Position numbers and translations under genes: made by a program. Below, in pieces: positions 7,425 to 15,203 of a stretch of DNA of 64,000 nt. Every line of letters starts with the position of its first letter. The first letter of the stretch is position 1. The DNA is from Bradyrhizobium cosmicum (GTDB lineage: Bacteria; Pseudomonadota; Alphaproteobacteria; Rhizobiales; Xanthobacteraceae), in contig NZ_CP041656.2 of assembly GCF_007290395.2 (NCBI RefSeq), positions 5,518,001 to 5,582,000 on the forward strand, written 5' to 3'. The notes under the pieces are model-generated. The model was not told the DNA's origin and ran no database searches. It saw only the letters and a program-made list of their open reading frames with translations.

Positions 7425-9586
7425 TCCTGCGACACCAGTCGGGCATACTCGCCGCCCAGCGCCAGCAGGGTCTCGTGCGTTCCGCGCTCGGCGACCTTTC
7501 CCTGCCGCAACACGACAATCTCGTCGCAATCCCTGATCGTGCTCAGCCGATGCGCGATGATGATGCAGGTGCAGCCGGAGCGGCGCAGATTGTCGTCGAT
7601 CGCCTTCTCCGTGACCGGATCGAGCGCGGCGGTCGCCTCGTCGAGAACCACGATGGAGGGACGGCCGACGAGCGCGCGGGCGATCTCGATGCGCTGACGC
7701 TGCCCGCCGCTGAAATTCGTCCCGCCCTCGTTGACATAAGACTCGTAATTGCCGGCCCTGATGGCGATCTCGTCCTGGATCTCGCCGTCCTTCAGCGCCC
7801 GGGTCAGGTCGACATCTGCAACGGTCCGGTCCCACAGCGTGAGATTGTCGCGCACCGTTCCCTCGAACAGGAAGATGTCCTGATCCACATAGGCGATCGA
7901 GTTCGCGAGGATTTCGGGCGGGACATCCTGGAGCGGAGCGCCGTCAATCAGGATCTCCCCGGCCCACGGCTTGTTGAGCCCGCAGATCAGGCGGCCCAGC
8001 GTCGACTTTCCGCTGCCGGACGCGCCGACCAGCGCCACGCGTGATCCCGGACTGACGGCGATCGAGAGATCGGCGATCAGCGGCGGCTCGAGCAGCGAAT
8101 AGCCGAACTGCACGTTCCGGAGCTCAATGTGTCCTGCGAGCTTCGCCGGGAAGCGCTGGCCCGATCCATCGTCCTTCGCCGTGTCACCGAGCGGATAGTT
8201 GTAGACGTCTTCGAGGCGGTCGAGCGCCCCTCGGATCAATTGAAATCCGCCGGCCTGATTGACGAGCGTCGCGACCGGCTCGGAGAAGCTGGCCATCAGC
8301 GACTGGAAGGCGACGAGGCTGCCGAGCGTCAGCGATCCCTCGATGACCCGCAGGCCGCCGAGGATCAGGATCGCCGTCATGGTCACGCCGGAGATCAGGG
8401 TCGGGACCATATCGAGCATGATCGAGGACGAGGCCAGGTCACGCTCGGCATTCAGGACCTTGGCCTGGATGCCGGACCATTGCCCGAACGCCTCGTCTTC
8501 GAGGCCGCTCGCCTTGATCGTCTCGATCGACCTGACGATGCTGACGACCGCGCCCAGCGACTTGCCGCGCTCCTGCGACAGTCCGCGGCTGAGATCCTCC
8601 CGGCGCCGGTGTGAGAGCCGCAGAGACAGGACGTTGAGCAGCGACAGGCCGATGCAGATCGCGGCCAGCCACACATCGTAGATCGCCATCGCGGCGGCAA
8701 AGAATACGACGGAGGTGAGATTGAGCACGTTTGCTGCAATTCCGCCCGCGAGCAGCCGCGCGATCTGCTCGTTGGCGGCGACGCGCGTTGCGATGTCACC
8801 GGCGTGGCGTTGGGTGAAGAACTCCATCGGCAACGCCATCACCCGCCAGAGAAACCGGCTGATCATCACCACCGAGAGCTTGGTCTGCAGCCTCAGCAGC
8901 AGCGATTGCTGCAGCAGCGTCAGGATCGTGCGGATCAGCGCGGTGATGGCCATGCCGACCAGCAGCGGACGCAGCCACCCCGTCAGATGCTGGATCAGGA
9001 TATCGTCGATGAAGATCTTCGAGAAGCTCGCGGCGACGAGGCCGGGAATGACCATAACGAAGCTGAGCAGGACAAGCAGTCCGACCGCGGCCTTCGAGCC
9101 GCGCAGCTCGCGGACCAGCAGGCGCAGCCCACCGGGCTTGCTGCCTTGCGGAACGAAGCCGGCGTCCGGCTCCATGGTGAGCACGACGCCGGTAAAGCTC
9201 CTGTCGAGCTCGTCGATGCCGATGCGGCGCCGGCCGAAGGCAGGGTCGTTGATGTAAGCGTGCTTCTCCTCGATCCCGTCGAGGACGACGAAATGGTTGA
9301 AGTTCCAGTGGATGATGCACGGCGTCGGCGCCGAGCGCAGCGTCGCGAGCTCCTGCCGGAATCCCTTGGCGGACAGGCCGAAGCGCCGCGCCGCCCTGAC
9401 GACGTTGCTTGCCTTGCTGCCGTCACGCGAGACGCCGCATTCGACGCGCAGTTGTTCGAGCGGCACCCACCGGCCGTGGAACGCCAGCACCATGGCGAGG
9501 CAGGCCGCGCCGCATTCCGCCGCTTCCATCTGCAGAATCGTCGGCGTCTTCGTGATTCCAGAGATCGGTGAAGCCTGACTATCCAT
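7421..9586 (-). CDS. NHLP-type peptidase/permease/ATPase exporter (C39 peptidase ABC transporter)
   Basis: A complete 721-aa bacteriocin-type exporter. The N-terminal C39 peptidase domain has catalytic Cys25 (AAECGAAC), His98 (WNFNHFVV) and Asp114 (INDPAFG), which cut leader peptides after Gly-Gly. A six-helix membrane domain covers about 165-440. The ATPase shows Walker A (GASGSGKST, about 521), signature FSGGQ (about 625), Walker B IVVLDE (about 645) and H-loop His679. It overlaps the HlyD-type gene by 8 bp and the truncated ABC subunit by 4 bp, so the three form one operon. The likely cargo is the double-glycine peptide encoded at 11787-12014. Confidence 0.93.
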   Translation of the reverse strand: MDSQASPISGITKTPTILQMEAAECGAACLAMVLAFHGRWVPLEQLRVECGVSRDGSKASNVVRAARRFGLSAKGFRQELATLRSAPTPCIIHWNFNHFVVLDGIEEKHAYINDPAFGRRRIGIDELDRSFTGVVLTMEPDAGFVPQGSKPGGLRLLVRELRGSKAAVGLLVLLSFVMVIPGLVAASFSKIFIDDILIQHLTGWLRPLLVGMAITALIRTILTLLQQSLLLRLQTKLSVVMISRFLWRVMALPMEFFTQRHAGDIATRVAANEQIARLLAGGIAANVLNLTSVVFFAAAMAIYDVWLAAICIGLSLLNVLSLRLSHRRREDLSRGLSQERGKSLGAVVSIVRSIETIKASGLEDEAFGQWSGIQAKVLNAERDLASSSIMLDMVPTLISGVTMTAILILGGLRVIEGSLTLGSLVAFQSLMASFSEPVATLVNQAGGFQLIRGALDRLEDVYNYPLGDTAKDDGSGQRFPAKLAGHIELRNVQFGYSLLEPPLIADLSIAVSPGSRVALVGASGSGKSTLGRLICGLNKPWAGEILIDGAPLQDVPPEILANSIAYVDQDIFLFEGTVRDNLTLWDRTVADVDLTRALKDGEIQDEIAIRAGNYESYVNEGGTNFSGGQRQRIEIARALVGRPSIVVLDEATAALDPVTEKAIDDNLRRSGCTCIIIAHRLSTIRDCDEIVVLRQGKVAERGTHETLLALGGEYARLVSQE

Positions 9587-10844
9587 CGACCCCGGTCAGC
9601 TTCCTGAGAAGGGGGACGACGAGATCCAACGGGCGCCGGTTCCGGGTGGTGATTTCGGCCTGGGCCAGCGTGCCGCTGGTCAGGTGAACCTGCGGCCCCC
9701 GTCCGACCGCCCATCGATATCCGCTCACCGTCGACGCATCCTGGTTCAGCGACACGGCGACCGCGTAAGGCGCGCCGTCATGCGAGAACACCTTGACGAG
9801 TTGATCGTTGTGGAGCACGGCCGTCATGCCCTGGGGCGTCACCGGAAATTCGGAGACGCTCGAGACGACCCCGATCATCGTGCCGAATTCCTCGCGCTTG
9901 ACGGTGCTGGGCGCGACGCGCACCTGAAAGCCCGGTTTGACGCTCTTGCCCTGATCCGCGGGGATATAGACCACCGCCTCGAGCTTGGCGCCCTCGTCCT
10001 CGATCAGGACCACCGGCGTGCCGACGCCAAGGACCGAGCCGGTCGATGTCTTGATCTCCAGCACGCGTCCTGCAATCGGGCTCAAGACCTGCGAATTACG
10101 CCCCAGTGTTCCCGCCAGCGTCTGCATTTCACGGCGGGCATTGTTGGCCGCGAACTCGGCCTGCTGCAATTCGCGCGCGCGCTGGGTTTCGAGATCGGTC
10201 TTCTGCGCATGAAGCTTGAGAATTTCGTTCTGCGAATCGGTCCGCCGCTGCTGGGCTTCGGTCAATTCGAGGCGGCGGTCCTCCAGCGTCTTGCGCGTGG
10301 TCAGGCCCTTCGCCATCAGCTGCTCGAGGTTCTTCACGTCGATATCGAGCGACTGAACGCGCTGGCCCGTTGCCTCGATCACCTTGTTGAAGGCGGCCTC
10401 CAGCTTCTCGAAGTTGGAGGCCTTGACGGCAAGCTCGGCCGCGACCTTCGCGGCCATGTCGTCGTGCTCGCGCTGGCGCTCCTTGTAGGTTTCCGCGGCG
10501 TTGCCGTATTTCTGCTCGATCTCGGTTTGCGAGATCTGCGCGATCACCTGCCCGCGCTCGACATGGTCGCCGACCGACACGCCGAGCGACGCAAGCCGTC
10601 CTTCCGCGGCGGAGACCGCATCGACGACGCGACCGCTGCCGACCAGGATTCCCTGCCCCGACACACGCGACGGAATCCGGCCGAAGATGCCCCAGACGAT
10701 CGCCGCGATCAGCGCAGCCGTGACGACGGCGGCGAAGATCCAGTCGGCCGGCCTGGTGATCGCGACGAGATGGTCGAGTTCGTCAGGCGATGCCGCACGC
10801 TGCAACGCGCTGGCGCGAAAAATCTGTTCGGCAGCTGTGGTCAC
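9579..10844 (-). CDS. NHLP-type secretion protein, HlyD family membrane-fusion adaptor
   Basis: The 421-aa protein has a short cytosolic N-terminus, one membrane anchor at about 35-54 (IFAAVVTAALIAAIVWGIF), a biotinyl-lipoyl half-motif, a long coiled-coil region at about 120-240 rich in Glu, Lys and Gln, and the second lipoyl half near SPIAGRVLEIKTSTG. This is the membrane-fusion protein that links the inner-membrane ABC exporter to the envelope. Its length matches the NHLM HlyD subfamily. It is first in the export operon and divergent from the 179-aa gene, with a 114-bp intergenic region that should hold both promoters. Confidence 0.9.
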   Translation of the reverse strand: MTTAAEQIFRASALQRAASPDELDHLVAITRPADWIFAAVVTAALIAAIVWGIFGRIPSRVSGQGILVGSGRVVDAVSAAEGRLASLGVSVGDHVERGQVIAQISQTEIEQKYGNAAETYKERQREHDDMAAKVAAELAVKASNFEKLEAAFNKVIEATGQRVQSLDIDVKNLEQLMAKGLTTRKTLEDRRLELTEAQQRRTDSQNEILKLHAQKTDLETQRARELQQAEFAANNARREMQTLAGTLGRNSQVLSPIAGRVLEIKTSTGSVLGVGTPVVLIEDEGAKLEAVVYIPADQGKSVKPGFQVRVAPSTVKREEFGTMIGVVSSVSEFPVTPQGMTAVLHNDQLVKVFSHDGAPYAVAVSLNQDASTVSGYRWAVGRGPQVHLTSGTLAQAEITTRNRRPLDLVVPLLRKLTGVDG

Positions 10845-10958
10845 AGTTCAATCCCCCATCGCCGTCCGAGAATGCGATTGAGCGATCTGGCCGGCGGCGT
10901 TAAGCTTGCGACGAGACCGGATTGAACCTGTCGAGGCAGAAGAGATCGGACGCAGCTG

Positions 10959-11498
10959 ATGAGATGGCAAACGGATCGCATCACACCTGTCGCAACGGCA
11001 CGCATGCTCGCCGCACGGTGCGCATGGCGATGCCTCGGCGTTCTGCTCGCCACCAATGTGTGCGTGAACGTGGGCCTGGCCGGCGTTCTCAGCCAGGCCG
11101 ATTTGAAGAAGGTCGAGGATCTCCGGCCGATGTTCGCGGGCCTGATGGGCGATCTGGTCCAGACCGCGAAGCGGTCCGACATCACCGCCGTCGATGCAGA
11201 TTGCGTCAAGTCCACGATGCAGAACCTTGTCGAGATTTCGCAAGAGCTGTCCAGTTACGAGTATCTGATCACGATCGAGAAGGAGCTGACCAACGTCGGC
11301 GAAAACGACCCGACCCGCGATGTGGTGAGATTTGCCATCGATCAGTCGACCAGTATCCTTGCAAGCCAGCGTAAGAAGATTGCGCAGCTTCCCGATCAAT
11401 GTACGAGATCCGCGCTGGCGCTGACCAAGTCCCAACAGGCGCTTCAAGTCGTGGACACGACGGCCGGGATTCTTGGTTCTATTCGCTCCCGGCTTTGA
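10959..11498 (+). CDS. Secreted or membrane-anchored helical protein of unknown function beside the peptide exporter
   Basis: A 179-aa frame (an alternative ATG at 11004 gives 164 aa) has a hydrophobic N-terminal segment, CLGVLLATNVCVNVGLAGVL, that looks like a signal peptide or anchor. The mature part appears entirely helical, with two Cys (in VDADCVKS and PDQCTRS) that could form a disulfide in the periplasm. No family is recognised. It sits between the precursor-peptide gene and the export operon on the opposite strand, so an accessory or immunity role is possible but unproven. Confidence 0.65.
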   Translation: MRWQTDRITPVATARMLAARCAWRCLGVLLATNVCVNVGLAGVLSQADLKKVEDLRPMFAGLMGDLVQTAKRSDITAVDADCVKSTMQNLVEISQELSSYEYLITIEKELTNVGENDPTRDVVRFAIDQSTSILASQRKKIAQLPDQCTRSALALTKSQQALQVVDTTAGILGSIRSRL

Positions 11499-11730
11499 GC
11501 CGCCCGACCGCCGCGCGCGACGACGGAATGGAGACCGCCGATGGCGGTGACGGCTGACAGGCGTGTCGCATAGGGTCGGACCTTGCCGGATCGTGAGCTG
11601 AAAGAGGTCATCCGATCGGACGATGCGCTGCGAATTATTGACTGGCCTGTCCGGCGAAATATTCCATGACAGGCTCAATTGCGCGGTGACCGTCGTCACA
11701 CTGGGCGGACGCACATCCTTCAATTGAATA

Positions 11731-11751
11731 TCCCGGGCCGAAGGCCCGGGA
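11731..11751 (-). terminator. 9-bp perfect hairpin downstream of the precursor-peptide gene
   Basis: TCCCGGGCC pairs perfectly with GGCCCGGGA around a 3-nt loop, 36 bp past the peptide stop codon on the minus strand. No U-run follows. It may end or stabilise the peptide mRNA, or act as a weak bidirectional terminator for the convergent 179-aa gene. Confidence 0.45.
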
Positions 11752-11786
11752 TGCGCAAGTTGAACAGCTGTGGACCAGGATGGCCG

Positions 11787-12014
11787 TCAGGACATTCTGC
11801 GCGGCACGGTCGGACCCGGGCCGGGGCCCGTCGGGGGATGCGTAATCACCTTGATGATGGCTTCCGCGACTTTCAGCCCATCGTGCTTGAGCCAGTCCCA
11901 GGCCGAGGACGCTTCGTGCTTGATCCAGCCCCACAGTCCGCCACCAGCGACCGAGTCGAGTTCTTCAAGCGACAGTTCGCAACTTGCAAGGTCGTTGTTC
12001 TCAGGAACGCTCAT
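11787..12014 (-). CDS. Double-glycine leader precursor peptide (candidate microcin/class II bacteriocin-like)
   Basis: A 75-aa precursor starts at ATG 12014 with GGGAG 8 bp upstream; an in-frame TTG at 12053 is less likely. The first 25 residues end ELSLEELDSVAGG, the classic leader with hydrophobic positions before Gly-Gly that C39 peptidases recognise. The 50-residue core starts GLWGWIKHEASSAWDWLKHD, a Trp-rich amphipathic helix, continues with a hydrophobic KVAEAIIKVI stretch, and ends in a Pro/Gly tail, PPTGPGPGPTVPRRMS. The core has no Cys, so lanthionine or disulfide bridges are not expected. The C39 exporter operon lies about 1 kb away on the same strand. Confidence 0.72.
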   Translation of the reverse strand: MSVPENNDLASCELSLEELDSVAGGGLWGWIKHEASSAWDWLKHDGLKVAEAIIKVITHPPTGPGPGPTVPRRMS

Positions 12015-12147
12015 CGTCGTGTCTCCCGTTGACGCTGCGAGTCCATCCCGCAACCACGGGCAACATGTCGGCGCGCGGCCGGAGCTGCTGTGATCCCGGT
12101 CACCCGGTCGTCATGGGCGGTGTCTTGTCGCTGCGATCCGAAAGATC

Positions 12148-13218
12148 TCACGGGGCTATTGTGGCGGCAGGGTCATTCGTCTGTCTGGTTGCCGAAAATA
12201 TGTCCCACAGCGCGATGAACATGGCCGCGATGACAGGGCCGATGACGAAGCCGTTCAGACCGAACGCTTCGATCCCGCCAAGGGTGGAAAAGAACACCAC
12301 ATAATCGGGCATCTTGGTGTCCTGGCCGACGAGCATCGGCCGCAGGAAATTGTCCACCAGGCCAATGACGAAGGCGCCATAGGCGATCAGGACGATTCCC
12401 TGCCAGGTGGCGCCGGTTGCGAGAAGATAGATTGCCACCGGCATCCAGACCAAGCCGGATCCTATCGCCGGAAGCAGAGAGAGGAAGGCCATCAAGACGG
12501 CCCAAAGCAGTGAGGCGTTGATGCCCAGGAACCAGAACATCACGCCGCCGAGAGCACCTTGCAGAAGCGCGATGAGCAGGTTTCCCTTCACCGTCGCGCG
12601 GATGACAATGGTGAACTTGAGCAGGAGAGCATTCAGTTGTTCGGAGCGCAGCGGTATTGCACTTCGCACCCGCTTCGACAGGGTGGTGTGGTCCCGAAAC
12701 AGGAAGAACAGCAAGTACAGCATCGCAAAGAGGTCGACAAAGAATCCGAACGTGCTTTGGCCGATGTCGAGCGCCTGCGCGGCAATGAACTGGCTTCCCT
12801 TCAAGAGGGCAGCGGAGAGTTTCTCCTGGACCCCGCCCAGGCTTGCGAGGCCGAAGCGGTCGAGCAGACCGGTGACCCACAGGGGAAGCGCGTCGAGAAC
12901 CTGTTGAAACGACCGCACCAGATCCAGTTCGCCGGCCTGAATGCGCCCATAGACGGCGGATGCCTCCCGGGCCAGCGCGGCGCCGACCAACACCAATGGC
13001 AGAATGACCATCGTCACAATGATCATTACCGTTGCGGTCGCAGCCAAGCCTCGCCTCTGCTGCAGGGCGTCCGACAGTCTCCGGTAAAGCGGTGCAAATA
13101 CGATCGCCGCGACGACGCCCCAGAGAATCGCACCGTAGAATGGCCAGAGGATCCAGCCGAAGGCCACGGAGACAGCGGCGACCAAGGCAAGGAAAACTCT
13201 GTCTTCGAAGGTGCTCAT
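12148..13218 (-). CDS. AI-2E family transporter (PerM/UPF0118-like permease)
   Basis: This 356-aa integral membrane protein has a pair of N-terminal helices, an extramembrane helical region (about 60-150), and a cluster of C-terminal hydrophobic segments including the characteristic PAIGSGLVWMPVAIYLL and GLVDNFLRPMLVG motifs. Members export small molecules or act in ion antiport; the AI-2 label is historical. The ATG at 13218 follows GGGAAG, whereas the in-frame TTG seven codons upstream has no site. It lies directly upstream of the peptide gene on the same strand, but 133 bp separate them. Confidence 0.88.
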   Translation of the reverse strand: MSTFEDRVFLALVAAVSVAFGWILWPFYGAILWGVVAAIVFAPLYRRLSDALQQRRGLAATATVMIIVTMVILPLVLVGAALAREASAVYGRIQAGELDLVRSFQQVLDALPLWVTGLLDRFGLASLGGVQEKLSAALLKGSQFIAAQALDIGQSTFGFFVDLFAMLYLLFFLFRDHTTLSKRVRSAIPLRSEQLNALLLKFTIVIRATVKGNLLIALLQGALGGVMFWFLGINASLLWAVLMAFLSLLPAIGSGLVWMPVAIYLLATGATWQGIVLIAYGAFVIGLVDNFLRPMLVGQDTKMPDYVVFFSTLGGIEAFGLNGFVIGPVIAAMFIALWDIFSATRQTNDPAATIAP

Positions 13219-13559
13219 ATCGGCTTCCCGCTGTACCAAGTGTATGACACTAAGGCCGCTTTTGCGGCGATCTCAAGAGGAGGGACGCTCGGCACGAGAC
13301 TGGTAGCACTTAAGCGCTGGTTTGCGCCGGATCGCAACGGTGGCTGATTTCCGTGGAACGGGTCCCGGTTGGCGGCCGGGACAGGCAGATGCCCCATGAG
13401 ACGACTGGACGCGCTGGATTGCGCTGGATCAACCCGCGCAGCACGCGCGATGCCACAAGCGGGGCACCGCTGCATTGGCGCTTCTGAGCGTGACATCGTC
13501 CAAGCTGCCAACGACCGCTGCAGAACCCAGGGCGACTATCTCGCTGAGGAGAACTTTGA
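13219..13559. other. Intergenic region between the divergent AI-2E-type and APC permease genes
   Basis: About 340 bp separate the two start codons. I see no open frame with a convincing start, no tRNA and no strong hairpin. Both promoters must lie here. A GAGGAG sits just before the APC permease ATG. Confidence 0.4.
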
Positions 13560-14804
13560 ATGTCTGCCCTTCCTGCGCCAGCACAAGAGGCCTCACCACG
13601 CCTTGTCCGGGCGCTGACACTGCCACACGCGGTTCTGTACGGGATGGGCGTCACCATCGGAGCCGGCATCTACGTTCTCGTCGGCATTGCTGCCGGACGC
13701 AGTGGCATGCACGCGCCTCTTGCCTTCGTTGGCGCAGCCCTCGTCATGGCCTTTAGCGCGGCATCATTTGCGGAATTGGGTACGCGCATGCCGGTGAGCG
13801 CCAGCGAGGCGGCTTATGTACAGGCTGCATTCAAGCGCGACTGGCTCAGTTTGGCCGTCGGGCTTCTCGTGGTCGCGACCGCATCGGTATCGGCCGCCAC
13901 GATCAGCGTTGGCAGTTCAGGTTATATTGCGGTCTTTGTCTCTGCACCGGCGTCCTGGATCATTGGTGCGGTTGTCCTGGCGATGGGCGGCCTGGCATGC
14001 CTCGCTACTGTCCAATCGGTCACTTTCGCGGGTGCCATGACGCTTGTCGAAGTCGGCGGCCTGGTGCTGATCATTGTTGCCGGCCTCGGCCACGGCACCG
14101 ACGTTGTCACCCGCCTTCCAGAGCTCTGGCCTTCGGTCGGTGATGCCGCAGCCTGGACCGGAATCGCCGGGACATCACTCATCGCGGTGTTTGCCTTCAT
14201 CGGGTTCGAGCATGTCGTCAACGTTGCAGAAGAGCTGAAGGATCCCAGTCGGACCCTGCCGCGCGCGCTGTTCCTGACCCTGGGTCTGACCGCCCTCATC
14301 TACGCCATGGTCGTATGGATCGCCGTGACGGCAGTGCCTCCACAGGAACTCTCGCAGTCCTCAGCGCCCCTTGCTCTCGTCTTCGAACGTCTCACCGGCA
14401 TGCCGCTCATCACCATGAGCGCAATTGCCGTGGTGGCGACACTCAACGGCATCATTGTCCATATGATCATGATTGGCCGGGTGATCTACGGTCTTGCCGA
14501 CCAGGGCAACCTGCCGAGGGTCCTCGCAAGACTGAACCCGGTCACGCACACGCCTCTTCTGGCGACCGCGATTGGCGTCGCGGCTATTTTATCGCTCGCG
14601 CTGGCGGTTCCTCTTGCTGGCCTTGCGGATCTGACGGCGCGCTTCACGCTCGTGGTCTTCGCCACCATCAATCTCGCGCTCATCAAGATCAAAAGCGGCA
14701 ACAACGTGCCGCCGCTGGGTACATTCATCTGCCCGCGCTGGGTGCCGTTCGCGGGCCTGATCTCCAGTCTTCTGCTTCTTGCGCTTGATCTCATCATTCG
14801 ATGA
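13560..14804 (+). CDS. APC superfamily amino acid permease
   Basis: The 414-aa protein has about twelve hydrophobic segments. Near the N-terminus is the APC signature GMGVTIGAGIYVLVGIAAG, where the unwound GAGIY stretch in helix 1 contacts substrate, and helix 6 contains FAFIGFEHVVNVAEE. The family takes up amino acids or polyamines by proton symport across the inner membrane. A GGAGAA ribosome binding site precedes the ATG. It ends 90 bp before the oppositely oriented tRNA-Gln. The substrate cannot be assigned. Confidence 0.88.
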   Translation: MSALPAPAQEASPRLVRALTLPHAVLYGMGVTIGAGIYVLVGIAAGRSGMHAPLAFVGAALVMAFSAASFAELGTRMPVSASEAAYVQAAFKRDWLSLAVGLLVVATASVSAATISVGSSGYIAVFVSAPASWIIGAVVLAMGGLACLATVQSVTFAGAMTLVEVGGLVLIIVAGLGHGTDVVTRLPELWPSVGDAAAWTGIAGTSLIAVFAFIGFEHVVNVAEELKDPSRTLPRALFLTLGLTALIYAMVVWIAVTAVPPQELSQSSAPLALVFERLTGMPLITMSAIAVVATLNGIIVHMIMIGRVIYGLADQGNLPRVLARLNPVTHTPLLATAIGVAAILSLALAVPLAGLADLTARFTLVVFATINLALIKIKSGNNVPPLGTFICPRWVPFAGLISSLLLLALDLIIR

Positions 14805-14893
14805 TGCCATCGAAGGGCCTGGTCCAGCGTGTCGCAGAGCTGTGCAGCCAGCCAGATCGGTTTTGCACGCAATTTCAGCGGGAGGGGAGCTCC

Positions 14894-14968
14894 TGGCTGG
14901 GGCGGGAGGGATCGAACCTCCGAATGGCGGAATCAAAATCCGCTGCCTTACCGCTTGGCTACGCCCCA
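14894..14968 (-). tRNA. tRNA-Gln (UUG anticodon)
   Basis: The minus strand folds as a complete 75-nt cloverleaf: acceptor TGGGGCG with CGCCCCA, a D-arm with AAGCGGTAA, an anticodon stem GCGGA/TCCGC with loop TTTTGAT (anticodon TTG), and a T-arm GGAGG/CCTCC with loop TTCGATC. The discriminator is G and the 3' CCA is encoded. The weak U1-A72 pair is typical of bacterial tRNA-Gln. Confidence 0.97.
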
Positions 14969-15203
14969 ACAGGCGACGAACGGAACGGGGCGGAAGAACC
15001 GGCACCCGCGGATTCCCTTCAGTCGCAGCCGGTCTATAGGGAGCGGCGCGGCATTTCAACCGCCCGGAGGGGCAAAATACCACCGGGCGGGGCCGACTCC
15101 CGCCACACTCTATTATAGTCCCGGCCCTGGCCCGTTCCCGCCCATTGAGACCTCCGCCGTTTCATGGGAATACGGCGCCAATATCCGTCCCCGGGAGTGA
15201 GTC

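Noticed and set aside
11635..11934. Alternative 99-codon minus frame overlapping the precursor peptide
   Set aside because: It has no leader or ribosome binding site and overlaps the better-supported double-glycine precursor in another frame.
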